A stretch of 32,258 nt of DNA, taken from positions 1 through 32,258 of the forward strand of contig JAKFYB010000036.1 in NCBI GenBank assembly GCA_021731085.1, read 5' to 3'. The notes below the pieces were generated by a model. The model worked only from the letters and a program-made list of their open reading frames with translations, made no database searches and was not told the DNA's origin. The position numbers and the translations under genes were made by a program. The stretch comes from Dehalococcoidia bacterium (GTDB taxonomy: Bacteria; Chloroflexota; Dehalococcoidia; DSTF01; JACRBR01). Below, piece by piece: positions 23,012 to 28,901 of this stretch. The first letter of the stretch is position 1. Every line of letters begins with the position of its first letter.

Positions 23012-23277
23012 GTCTTCGCACCTCCTGCCATCTTGACCTCGGCCCACGCCTCGAGCTGCCGCCGACGAAGGTCGGCGTATTCGTCAGCGAAGCCCTGCAG
23101 CCGCGCCCAGACCTCAGCGTCGTACGGGACGACGTCGAACGGGGCGAAGGTCACGCTCTTCTGCTCGGTGCCGCTGATGACGACATGGCCGTTCTCGGCG
23201 ACCGATGCGACCTCGTTGACGCTGTAGTAGGTGGCGACGCCCGTGCGCCGCACGATGACCTTGTCGCCGGCCTTCAT
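23008..23277 (-). CDS. Hypothetical protein, SH3-like N-terminal segment, 89 aa
   Basis: Start chosen at ATG 23277, which overlaps the upstream stop as ATGA; a longer frame to 23346 would overlap its neighbour extensively. It begins MKAGDKVIVRRTGVATYYSV and continues VASVAENGHVVISG, a small beta-barrel-like pattern. A helical, charged end follows (FADEYADLRRRQLEAWAEVK). Function unknown. Confidence 0.65.
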   Translation of the reverse strand: MKAGDKVIVRRTGVATYYSVNEVASVAENGHVVISGTEQKSVTFAPFDVVPYDAEVWARLQGFADEYADLRRRQLEAWAEVKMAGGAKT

Positions 23278-23456
23278 GACGGCACCCATCTTCGCTCGTA
23301 CTTGCCGCACTTCACGCAATAGCGCCACTGATTCGGGTTGATCCATCCATGCTCAGGCCACCTCGAGTCGGAGGTGTGCGGGTCGTTCGGCGCTGACCAC
23401 TTCGTCCAGCGGTGAAACAGCGGAAAGCACCAGCCCTTTTTCATCTCCTGCTTCAT
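23274..23456 (-). CDS. Small zinc-binding-type protein, 60 aa
   Basis: Start at ATG 23456 overlaps the winged-helix gene stop as ATGA. The protein starts MKQEMKKGWCFPLFHRWTKW and ends with RYCVKCGKYERRW. The FHRWTKW...CVKCGKxxxRW pattern is familiar from many short phage proteins in which the CxxC joins an upstream Cys/His to bind zinc. Function is unknown. Confidence 0.65.
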   Translation of the reverse strand: MKQEMKKGWCFPLFHRWTKWSAPNDPHTSDSRWPEHGWINPNQWRYCVKCGKYERRWVPS

Positions 23457-23698
23457 GCTGTCTCCTTCGGGTAGCAGCGCAGGCTGTCGGGGCGCTGGCC
23501 CAGGATGTTGCCGGGAGTTCGCACCTCGACGAGGTCGCGGTCGGTGAGGGTGGTGACCACTGCGCGTACCTGCGTCCACGTCAGGTCGGTGATGTCGGCG
23601 AGTCGCGGCACGGACGACCCCGGGTTGGCGCGGATGGCTGCGAGGACGGCCTCTGCGCGGGGCCTGAGCGGCGGTCTACGGACGTCTCGCGTCTTCAT
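23453..23698 (-). CDS. Winged helix-turn-helix regulator, 81 aa
   Basis: Residues 13-65 form a compact wHTH: helix 1 RAEAVLAAIRAN, the HTH pair VPRLADITDLTWTQVRAVVT, then the wing DRDLVEVRTPGNILG. This is the MarR/ArsR-like arrangement. It is probably a transcription factor acting on phage or host promoters. The N-terminal basic tail (MKTRDVRRPPLRPR) would contact DNA. It overlaps the tiny gene at 23676-23750. Confidence 0.75.
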   Translation of the reverse strand: MKTRDVRRPPLRPRAEAVLAAIRANPGSSVPRLADITDLTWTQVRAVVTTLTDRDLVEVRTPGNILGQRPDSLRCYPKETA

Positions 23699-23750
23699 CG
23701 CCGTTCGCCGTCAAAAATCCTGCAGCCCATGCCAACTCGACATCTGTCAC
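23676..23750 (-). CDS. Tiny ORF resembling the start of a LAGLIDADG-type homing endonuclease
   Basis: A 24-codon frame starting GTG in a GTGA overlap with the stop at 23747. It reads VTDVELAWAAGFLTANGDED. 'DLAWAAGF.DGEG' is the typical first motif of phage LAGLIDADG homing endonucleases. Here the Gly-Glu-Gly end is changed and the frame stops soon after. It may be a remnant of such a gene or a chance match. Confidence 0.35.
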   Translation of the reverse strand: MTDVELAWAAGFLTANGDEDARRP

Positions 23751-24085
23751 CGTTTGCGTTCTCCCTTCGACCAAGCCTTGTTGTCTGGGCAGGTTGCGTA
23801 GTGCGAGACGAGGCGCTTCGAGACGTCCTGCTCGTCGATGCCTGCGCCCTTGACGATGTAGAAGTCCCCGATCTTCGTCGCGTGCCCGTCGGCGAACTCG
23901 TAGGCTGCGGTCGGCTTGCTGCCTACTGCGGCCTGCACGTTCTCGGGGAGGTCTTCGCGCTTCTTCGGCACCTCGCTGGCCCAGAGCGGCCACCAGACGC
24001 GCTCCTCGCTGAGGGGCAGCTTCGCCCCGGTCGGGCTTATCGCCCAGGTGATGATGGCGTCGCAGGAGCGGCAGCGGTCAGCCAT
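23747..24085 (-). CDS. Zinc-ribbon-type hypothetical protein, 112 aa
   Basis: Start at ATG 24085, eight bases inside the upstream gene. It begins MADRCRSCDAIITWAISPTG, then AKLPLSEERVWWPL. This 'CxxCxxxIxWaxtxxGkxxPl' pattern occurs in many phage proteins and probably binds zinc with help from a late His and Cys (HYATC, about 95-99). Function is unknown. Confidence 0.7.
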   Translation of the reverse strand: MADRCRSCDAIITWAISPTGAKLPLSEERVWWPLWASEVPKKREDLPENVQAAVGSKPTAAYEFADGHATKIGDFYIVKGAGIDEQDVSKRLVSHYATCPDNKAWSKGERKR

Positions 24086-24386
24086 TGTCGCGCACCTCGA
24101 TCCTGCATAGCTCGACGACCAGCGAGGCGTATTCGGGGTCGAGCTTGGGGTACGCCCCGCCGGAGTTGTTGACATGCCCTTCGGCCCAGCGGGTGAACGC
24201 GTGCGCCCACTCGGGGTGTGCGAGCGCGAGTTGCAGGCCCTGCACGAGGCCGTTCAGGTGAACGATTGCGCCCACTGGCTCGCCGTAAATCTCGATGAGC
24301 AGCCCCACCAGCCTCACTCCGGGGTTGCCCTCGCCGTCGGGTTCACTCTGCCCGAGAAGTTCGCGCCAGTTCGGCACTTCGCTCAC
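24078..24386 (-). CDS. Hypothetical protein, 102 aa
   Basis: The start is a GTG at 24386 in a GTGA overlap with the upstream wHTH gene; a longer frame would overlap that gene. It begins VSEVPNWRELLGQSEPDGEG, has a hydrophobic middle (VRLVGLLIEIYGEPVGAIVH) and a helical region rich in Trp and His (HPEWAHAFTRWAEGHVNN). Soluble, no known motif. Confidence 0.65.
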   Translation of the reverse strand: MSEVPNWRELLGQSEPDGEGNPGVRLVGLLIEIYGEPVGAIVHLNGLVQGLQLALAHPEWAHAFTRWAEGHVNNSGGAYPKLDPEYASLVVELCRIEVRDNG

Positions 24387-24733
24387 AGCGTGGCCCCTTC
24401 CTGCCGCAGTATGGCAGCGCAAGAGTAAGCGAGGGCAGCGCCGACGAACGTCAGCATGTAGCGGTTCTCGCGGCCCTTTCTTTCGACCGTAGCCCACCCG
24501 GCCTCCACAACCGCAGCAGTTAGGTGCATGACGGTGCGCTGGGTGACCTTGAGGCGAGTCGCCAGGGCCTGGATGCGGACGTCCTCAGGCTCGGTGTAGA
24601 GCAGCGCCAGCAGCGCCCCGGTGGAGGTGACGAGCTGGCTGCCGCTGCCGATCTTCGATGATGTCGAGCGCCGACTTGATCGCGGAGTGATCGCCTCGCT
24701 TCGCGATGCTCTGGGTCTGGTTTCTGTAGTCAT
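24383..24733 (-). CDS. Winged helix-turn-helix regulator, 116 aa
   Basis: The first 35 residues are Ser/Arg/Thr-rich and probably disordered. Residues 38-95 form a wHTH: ALLALLYTEPEDVRIQALAT, LKVTQRTVMHLTAAVVEAGW, then the wing ATVERKGRENRYML. The last 20 residues are Ala-rich and hydrophobic (FVGAALAYSCAAIL). This fits an ArsR/MarR-like transcription factor. It is the first gene after a 30-base gap, and I found no clear promoter in that gap. Confidence 0.75.
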   Translation of the reverse strand: MTTETRPRASRSEAITPRSSRRSTSSKIGSGSQLVTSTGALLALLYTEPEDVRIQALATRLKVTQRTVMHLTAAVVEAGWATVERKGRENRYMLTFVGAALAYSCAAILRQEGATL

Positions 24734-24763
24734 GCGGGGGTTTTTACGTCCTTTCTGTAATAA

Positions 24764-24991
24764 CTACCGCCGACGCCGGCGGCTCTTCTCGATTGCGCTC
24801 TTGCGGCCTCGGGACTTCATCTCGGCGACCCGTCGCGCCGCTGCGACCTGGGCGCTGCCGGCACCGCAGACGAGGCAGACGACGACGCCGAGGGTGACGA
24901 CGACAGCGGGGTCGCCGCACTGCAGGCACGTCGTCTGCGGCGGCGGGGGCGGGTCGAGGCTGAAGAGTTCGGGCTGCTCGTCGCCGGTCAT
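24764..24991 (-). CDS. Zinc-ribbon protein with basic tail, 75 aa
   Basis: Starts at ATG 24991, directly after the tiny zinc-ribbon gene (24994). CLQC (22, 25) and CLVC (39, 42) flank a beta hairpin (AVVVTLGVVV), a complete zinc ribbon. The N-terminus is Pro-rich. The C-terminus is strongly basic (RGRKSAIEKSRRRRR) and could bind nucleic acid. Longer upstream frames overlap the tiny gene and were rejected. Confidence 0.7.
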   Translation of the reverse strand: MTGDEQPELFSLDPPPPPQTTCLQCGDPAVVVTLGVVVCLVCGAGSAQVAAARRVAEMKSRGRKSAIEKSRRRRR

Positions 24992-24993
24992 CG

Positions 24994-25074
24994 CTACAGG
25001 GCGATCTTGCAGTGCGCGCAGACGTAGTGAATCCCGGTGTAGATGAGCGGGCGGCCGCAGTGCGGGCACTTCAT
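24994..25074 (-). CDS. 26-residue zinc-ribbon micro-protein
   Basis: Reads MKCPHCGRPLIYTGIHYVCA and ends at 24994. CPHC (3, 6) and CAHC (19, 22) with a 12-residue hairpin between them form a full zinc ribbon in a minimal protein. The ATG overlaps the upstream stop as ATGA and the stop lies two bases before the next start, so it is embedded in a coupled run. That arrangement supports a real gene despite its size. Confidence 0.65.
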   Translation of the reverse strand: MKCPHCGRPLIYTGIHYVCAHCKIAL

Positions 25075-25292
25075 TCGTCGGCTGCCTTCGCCACCACGTC
25101 ATCCTTCAGCGCGTCGAGCATCGCCTTGCGCCCAGCGATCGCGTTGCTGACGGTGGCGTCGACGTCGCCTGCGTCGGCCGCGTCGGTGACGGTGAGTTCG
25201 TAGGCTTCCTGCCCGCCCTTCGTCGCGCTGCTCTTGAACTTGGCGATGACCTTCGGGCCGGTGCTGATGGGTTCCTCTTCGTGCTCTGACAT
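25071..25292 (-). CDS. Hypothetical protein, 73 aa
   Basis: Start at ATG 25292, preceded by the leader motif GAAGGGAGCG. Residues begin MSEHEEEPISTGPKVIAKFK, then SSATKGGQEAYELTVTDAAD. The first part looks like a beta hairpin and the last 30 residues like a helix (AIAGRKAMLDALKDD). Function unknown. It follows the structured gap at 25331-25379. Confidence 0.65.
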   Translation of the reverse strand: MSEHEEEPISTGPKVIAKFKSSATKGGQEAYELTVTDAADAGDVDATVSNAIAGRKAMLDALKDDVVAKAADE

Positions 25293-25330
25293 GTTTCGCT
25301 CCCTTCGATGTGCGTGGGCTGAGAGTCGCC

Positions 25331-25379
25331 CGAGGCGGCGATTAGCGGGCAACGGGGGAGCCCGTTAACCGCCACCTCG
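25331..25379 (-). other. Nested hairpin in an intergenic gap
   Basis: The 94-base gap between the genes at 25387 and 25292 holds a multi-tier inverted repeat: CGAGGCGGC (25331-25339) with GCCACCTCG (25371-25379, one wobble pair), and inside it AACGGG (25351-25356) with CCCGTT (25361-25366) around a 4-base loop. There is no T-run, so an ordinary terminator is unlikely. An RNA processing, stability or protein-binding site is possible. Confidence 0.45.
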
Positions 25380-25386
25380 CGGGGCT

Positions 25387-25554
25387 CTAGTTCGTCGTCA
25401 TGCCGGTGAGTAGCGCTCCCTTGAGCCTCGGGTGTAGGTCGCTGAACCGCAGGGTGCCGTCGGCGATTGCCTTGCGCCGCGCCTCGGGCCACCACGGCTG
25501 CGCGTCCCACGAGCAGAGCCAGCAGACGGCACGGGGGCCATGCAGGCACTTCAT
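25387..25554 (-). CDS. Small Cys/Trp-rich protein, 55 aa
   Basis: Begins MKCLHGPRAVCWLCSWDAQP. C3, H5, C11 and C14 could form a zinc knuckle, followed by a short helix (EARRKAIADGTL) and a basic end. Start set by ATGA overlap with the stop at 25551. Some nearby small proteins start with the same MKCLH/VKCLH/MKC motif. Confidence 0.65.
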   Translation of the reverse strand: MKCLHGPRAVCWLCSWDAQPWWPEARRKAIADGTLRFSDLHPRLKGALLTGMTTN

Positions 25555-25889
25555 CGCAGCGGTCGCCGCAGAACGTAAGCGTGCTGGTGAGGCGGCAGGC
25601 CGTCGTGAGTCGACACGATGCCGTGCTTCGTAGCGTCGCCGTCGAACAGGTGCGCATCGAGGGCTGCCTCGCCCTCTGCATCGCCGTCGGCTGTGTGCCA
25701 CGGGGCGACCTTCGTCCCGGTGTCGCGCGGCCATCCGCTCTGCAGGTCGCGACCAGCGGGCCAGCCCTCGTCGTTGTAGTCGGGGCAGCCGCGACGGGCC
25801 CAGGCGAAGAGGCCGCTGTCCCACGCGACGAAGACGATGACGGCGCAGACGACGCCGGCGAGCACCAGCGGGATGATCTCGGGGTTCAT
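25551..25889 (-). CDS. Single-span membrane protein, 112 aa
   Basis: The N-terminus is a transmembrane segment (PLVLAGVVCAVIVFVAW, about 7-23) with no lipobox, followed by a hydrophilic, Asp/Gly/His-rich domain outside or inside the membrane. The ATG at 25889 overlaps the upstream stop as ATGA. No known family is recognised. A membrane-associated accessory or lysis-timing role is a guess. Confidence 0.65.
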   Translation of the reverse strand: MNPEIIPLVLAGVVCAVIVFVAWDSGLFAWARRGCPDYNDEGWPAGRDLQSGWPRDTGTKVAPWHTADGDAEGEAALDAHLFDGDATKHGIVSTHDGLPPHQHAYVLRRPLR

Positions 25890-26188
25890 GCTTTCCTCTC
25901 CCGCGGCGACGTGCGCCGCTCGTAGCTAACGCGCCATACGGCACCCGACCACCGGGCCCGGGCGTTCCACCAAGTTGCGTCCTCGAGCAGCGCCAGCGCC
26001 GTCTGCTGCGCGGCGTGCTGCGACTGGATGGACGAGTCCCCTGCCACCTCGATCGACGGCGGCACTGCGTGCTTCATCGGCACCGCGGTGTCGGGGTCGA
26101 GGGTCAGCGGCGGGCGGAAGTACAGCAGCTGAAACTCTTCGCCGGCGTCGATGAAAGGCGGGAGGTCGTCGAGGGAGTCGCCGGTCAT
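25886..26188 (-). CDS. Hypothetical protein, 100 aa
   Basis: Begins MTGDSLDDLPPFIDAGEEFQ. A middle acid/Pro segment is followed by a helix (SQHAAQQTALALLEDATWWN) and a basic end (YERRTSPRERKA). Start supported by ATGA overlap with the stop at 26185. Function unknown. Confidence 0.65.
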   Translation of the reverse strand: MTGDSLDDLPPFIDAGEEFQLLYFRPPLTLDPDTAVPMKHAVPPSIEVAGDSSIQSQHAAQQTALALLEDATWWNARARWSGAVWRVSYERRTSPRERKA

Positions 26189-26394
26189 GCTCGGTCGTCG
26201 ACCTGACGTCGCGTGTAGACGTTGCCCTCGTCGCGCTGGGCCTCGAGGCCGGCGTCGGCGAGGCGGTCGTACTGGTCAGCGTTGGCGAGGTGGACGCGCG
26301 TGGACTCGACGGTCTGGCGGCGCTCCTTCGCGGCCCAGCGCTCGTTGCGGGCGAGCATCTGGTAGTACTCGGGTGTCCAGGGCTTCGGGTTCAT
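26185..26394 (-). CDS. Hypothetical protein, 69 aa, helical
   Basis: Begins MNPKPWTPEYYQMLARNERW, then a charged helix (AAKERRQTVESTRVHLANAD) and a short basic end. The ATG at 26394 overlaps the end of the frameshifted gene (26391) as ATGA, which also supports that gene's reading frame. A longer frame upstream to 26571 is out of register with that gene and was rejected. Function unknown. Confidence 0.7.
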   Translation of the reverse strand: MNPKPWTPEYYQMLARNERWAAKERRQTVESTRVHLANADQYDRLADAGLEAQRDEGNVYTRRQVDDRA

Positions 26395-26684
26395 CGGTTG
26401 ATGCCCTCCACCGGCTTCACAACTGTGCCGCCGTGCGGGCCGGGGATGAGGCGGTCGAAGATGGTCGCCGCTCGAGGGCCGCGCCGGCCTCGAGGGAGCG
26501 GAGGGCGTAGACAAGCCCGTTCCGGTAGGACTGCTGCTCGCCGATGATGCGGCGGGTGTAGGCCAGGTCACGCCCGCTGTTGATGTTGACGAGGCAGAGA
26601 TCCTGGAGGCGGGCGATCTCCTTTGTCGTTGCGGGCGATCTCGTCCTGAATGCTCTGAGCTGCGGAGTTGGCCTGGGTGGTCAT
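26391..26684 (-). pseudogene. Gene interrupted by two compensating frameshifts (about 97 aa)
   Basis: From ATG 26684 the frame reads MTTQANSAAQSIQDEIARND and then stops early. With one extra base removed near 26619-26622, coding continues as EIARLQDLCLVNINSGRDLA and YTRRIIGEQQSYRNGLVYAL. A second shift of opposite sign near 26467-26472 restores the first frame for the end, ATIFDRLIPGPHGGTVVKPV. The real end overlaps the next ATG (ATGA). The product would be a helical protein of unknown function. Either the gene is decayed or the assembly has two single-base errors. The first shift lies in a 22-base near-repeat of GAGATCGCCCGC. Confidence 0.6.
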
Positions 26685-26735
26685 TGTCGTTCCCTTCGCT
26701 AGCGCCGCCGGGGGGTTCCAGCGGCTGATGTCATT

Positions 26736-26764
26736 AATCTACACGCACCGAAAACCACTGTCAA
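26736..26764 (-). promoter_or_regulatory. Sigma70-type promoter
   Basis: On the minus strand, TTGACA (26764-26759, perfect -35) is followed after exactly 17 bases by TAGATT (26741-26736, 4 of 6 matches). It lies in the gap between the Rpf-like gene and the gene starting at 26684 and would drive the run of small genes to the left, possibly into the packaging genes. The predicted start is near 26729. Confidence 0.7.
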
Positions 26765-26770
26765 CTATTT

Positions 26771-27352
26771 TCACCTAACACCACCCACCGCATCAGCAAG
26801 CGCCCTCGGGCCGCAGTAGGGCCACGGCGCGACGCCTCGCAACTCGAAGAGCGCCCAGCCGCGATCGTCCTGCTCGGCCTTCGATGCGTCGCTCGGCAGC
26901 CCGACGCCGCCCATGCCCGCCCAGGTCGGCGGGTCGAACTGCAGGCCGCCGTAGAAACCGTTACCGGTGTTGATCGCGTAGTTGCCGCCCGACTCGCACT
27001 GACTCAGCGACGCGAGGAAGCGCCCACGGTCGACGCCGGAGCTGTCCCCGGCCGCTCCCATTCGCTCCGCAGGAACAGACCGCAGTGGCGGCAGAAGGGC
27101 GCGCAGGCTTCGAGGTTGTAGCGGTTCGGAGGCGTCGCCCACTCCGCCGCCCATGGCCCATTGAGGACGATCGGCGTACCTCGGCGCTTGCAGCTCTGGC
27201 ATTGTGGCAGCGCCCGATAGCGCCGAAGAGCGCGGCAGAAATTCGTGAGCAATAGCAGTGACCCCAGAACGGCTGCCAGCGTCAGAAACATGATCGACCT
27301 CCGGTGTGATAGCTAGGGCGACGACGAGCGTCGCGGCGAAGACGTAAGCCAT
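26771..27352 (-). CDS. Secreted Rpf/transglycosylase-like protein
   Basis: A 193-residue frame. It begins with a hydrophobic segment (MAYVFAATLVVALAI) fit for a signal peptide, with TAATG coupling to the upstream gene. A linker of about 90 residues follows, then an Rpf domain (about 112-193): SLSQCESGGNYAINTGNGFY with E120 as catalytic Glu candidate, GGLQFDPPTW, and C119/C180 as the likely disulfide. Rpf domains cleave peptidoglycan in actinobacteria and occur in their phages. The linker overlaps a second gene (27004-27291) in another frame, and codon use there favours that second gene. A shorter product from ATG 27061 (residue 98) is possible, but it would lack the signal peptide. Confidence 0.8.
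   Translation of the reverse strand: MAYVFAATLVVALAITPEVDHVSDAGSRSGVTAIAHEFLPRSSALSGAATMPELQAPRYADRPQWAMGGGVGDASEPLQPRSLRALLPPLRSVPAERMGAAGDSSGVDRGRFLASLSQCESGGNYAINTGNGFYGGLQFDPPTWAGMGGVGLPSDASKAEQDDRGWALFELRGVAPWPYCGPRALADAVGGVR
27004..27291 (-). CDS. Nested membrane protein with zinc ribbon, 95 aa
   Basis: Lies inside the Rpf-like gene in another frame. The ATG at 27291 has a strong GGAGGT site six bases upstream. Residues 2-18 are transmembrane (FLTLAAVLGSLLLLTNF). A basic stretch follows (RALRRYR), then C31, C34 and C67, C70 (CQSC, CRHC) form a zinc ribbon. Third-position G/C is clearly higher in this frame than in the host frame over most of the overlap, so translation is likely. The last 12 residues look unconstrained. 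Confidence 0.65.
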   Translation of the reverse strand: MFLTLAAVLGSLLLLTNFCRALRRYRALPQCQSCKRRGTPIVLNGPWAAEWATPPNRYNLEACAPFCRHCGLFLRSEWERPGTAPASTVGASSRR

Positions 27353-27657
27353 TACAGGTTCCTCCCACAGCCGCCACACCATATGCGCGGCGTGTTCGGG
27401 TCACGATAGCCCAGCTTGCCCCCGCAGCGGCACTTGATCGGCACCGCGGTCATGCGATCGGGGATCGTGTGGACGCTCGTCGAGGTGTCGAACTGCACCG
27501 GAATACTTTCGGGAATTTTTTGCGCCGCTTTTGCCACCGGTTCCCGTTTTCGCGCCTCAGGTGAGGGGGGAGAAACGGAACCGGTGTGCTCGAGGACATA
27601 GGCAGCCGTGTCGATCGCCTCGTCGTCATCGAAGGACGGCAGCTCGTAATCGTTCAC
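27352..27657 (-). CDS. Protein with C-terminal zinc ribbon, 101 aa
   Basis: The start is a GTG at 27657 in a GTGA overlap. The first 70 residues are acidic then basic and probably flexible (VNDYELPSFDDDEAIDTAAY; EARKREPVAKAAQKIPESIP). The end holds a zinc ribbon: C76, C78 (CRCGG) and C94, C97 (CGGCGRN). A longer upstream frame is out of phase with the overlapping gene and was rejected. Function unknown; it couples by TAATG to the Rpf-like gene. Confidence 0.7.
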   Translation of the reverse strand: MNDYELPSFDDDEAIDTAAYVLEHTGSVSPPSPEARKREPVAKAAQKIPESIPVQFDTSTSVHTIPDRMTAVPIKCRCGGKLGYRDPNTPRIWCGGCGRNL

Positions 27658-27896
27658 AGCATCGGCTCCTGCACCGCGCTCTCGGTGGCGATGTCGACGT
27701 GGGCGGTGAACGCCGATAGCGATCGCCCATAAGCGGCATTCTGCAAGATGGTCGGAGCGTTGAGTGCATACGCCTGCGCCAGCAACTTGTGCGCGTCGGC
27801 GACAGCGTCCCATAACAACACCGCCTCGGCGCAGAGCTTAACGCCGCGCACGCAGCCGCAGGGCAGCTCGCGGCCCCACCATGCCGGCAGGCTCAT
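27654..27896 (-). CDS. Hypothetical protein, 80 aa
   Basis: Begins MSLPAWWGRELPCGCVRGVK, with a Cys cluster (CGC, then C22), then a long amphipathic helix (AVLLWDAVADAHKLLAQAYA) and another helix. Start by ATGA overlap with the gene ending at 27893. Function unknown. Confidence 0.65.
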   Translation of the reverse strand: MSLPAWWGRELPCGCVRGVKLCAEAVLLWDAVADAHKLLAQAYALNAPTILQNAAYGRSLSAFTAHVDIATESAVQEPML

Positions 27897-28060
27897 AGCA
27901 GCACCATCTGCGCTGCGCCGCCCACGGTCTTCGGGGGCGGTGGCGGCTGCTCAGTGCGGTAGCGCGCGTCTGCGAGGATGACGGATGACCAGTGGCGGTG
28001 TGCCACGCAAGCGCCGGCCATGTCGGCCTCGAGGGGGCAGCCGACGTGCAGGCACTTCAC
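27893..28060 (-). CDS. Small Cys/His-rich protein, 55 aa
   Basis: Start GTG at 28060 in a GTGA overlap. It begins VKCLHVGCPLEADMAGACVA and continues HRHWSSV: C3, H5, C8, C18, H21 and H23 can form a zinc site. The tail is Pro-rich. This type (KCLHxGC...C..H) is repeated in several small genes of the window. Confidence 0.65.
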   Translation of the reverse strand: MKCLHVGCPLEADMAGACVAHRHWSSVILADARYRTEQPPPPPKTVGGAAQMVLL

Positions 28061-28560
28061 AGCGTCAGCCTCCTCTGCGGCCCTGGTGCCGGCGGCTCCG
28101 GCTGCTTCACTGGCGTCGTCGGCTTCCACTCGGCCGATGGTGGCTTGAGCACCTCGTCGATCTGTCGACGGTGTTCTGTCGGGTAGGGGCCTTCCTCGAC
28201 GACGTGCCAGTAGTCGATCGGCACGTAGAGCTGCCATCCTTCACCGTGCTGCTTACGGATCGCGGCGTCCGCGAACTCCGAAAACAGCAGCCGGTAGAGT
28301 TTGCCGTCGACCTCGTAATCGATCCACTTCGCTCCTCGTTCAAAAGCTCGGTTGAAGAGCCGCTCGTCGAAACTCAGCGAGTCGGCGAGCTTGTGCAGGG
28401 CCGCCCGCTTCCGGTCGAACTTCCGGTGCAGGACGAGCACGGGAGAAGCCTCGCGCGGCGGGCCCAGCAAGACGAGCTTGCCGATGACGTCGTAGTCGTT
28501 CTGGCCCTTTCGCCGGATCGCGAAGGTGTGGGTGGTGTGGTACTTGGGCTCGTTGAACAT
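28057..28560 (-). CDS. Hypothetical protein, 167 aa
   Basis: ATG at 28560 preceded by the leader GAAGGGAACG. Begins MFNEPKYHTTHTFAIRRKGQ with beta strands (YDVIGKLVLLG, SPVLVLHRKFD), a helical middle (KRAALHKLADSLSFDERLFN) and an aromatic segment (GWQLYVPIDYWHVVEE). The tail is Pro-rich. No motif known to me. The size and mixed fold suggest a soluble enzyme or adaptor. Confidence 0.7.
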   Translation of the reverse strand: MFNEPKYHTTHTFAIRRKGQNDYDVIGKLVLLGPPREASPVLVLHRKFDRKRAALHKLADSLSFDERLFNRAFERGAKWIDYEVDGKLYRLLFSEFADAAIRKQHGEGWQLYVPIDYWHVVEEGPYPTEHRRQIDEVLKPPSAEWKPTTPVKQPEPPAPGPQRRLTL

Positions 28561-28607
28561 CCGTTGCGTTCCCTTCTGCGCCCTGGGGTGGGGCGCTGCT
28601 AACTCTA

Positions 28608-28901
28608 CTACGCCGGCTTCCCCGCTGCCGAGCGCTGCCAGCGCCATACGGTGCGCGTCGAGACGCCGACGCGCTCAGCGACGACGTCAACCGACACGCC
28701 GGCGTCGAGCGACTTTAGCGCCGCTTCACGCCTGGGGTCGACCCCGCCCGCGCTCAGCGGCGTCACCGGCACGCTGTTGCCCTCCGGCGAGTCATAGACG
28801 CAGAACTCGCGCGGGCAGCTCAGGCACGCCGGGTGTAGCCGGCATCCGGTGTCGCGCCAGTTTCGCGCCTCGGGCTCCCACGCAGCCCCTACAGTGCCCA
28901 C
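28608..28901 (-). CDS. Cys-cluster plus helix-turn-helix protein, 97 aa
   Basis: The start is a GTG at 28901 that overlaps the previous gene by 13 bases. Four Cys at 20, 26, 29 and 34 (CRLHPACLSCPREFCVYD) form a compact cluster for zinc or an iron-sulfur centre. Residues 57-90 form a homeodomain-like HTH (RREAALKSLDAGVSVDVVAE, VGVSTRTVWRWQR). The combination suggests a metal-dependent transcription regulator. A 'CLxCPxxxCxYD' cluster next to an HTH is a pattern I recall from other actinobacterial and phage proteins. Confidence 0.75.
   Translation of the reverse strand: MGTVGAAWEPEARNWRDTGCRLHPACLSCPREFCVYDSPEGNSVPVTPLSAGGVDPRREAALKSLDAGVSVDVVAERVGVSTRTVWRWQRSAAGKPA

Noticed and set aside
26742-26766. 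A possible L5-type stoperator overlapping the -35 box
   Set aside because: Only the TGTCAA core, which is the -35 itself, matches; the flanking GGTGG and terminal G are missing, and no second copy was seen.
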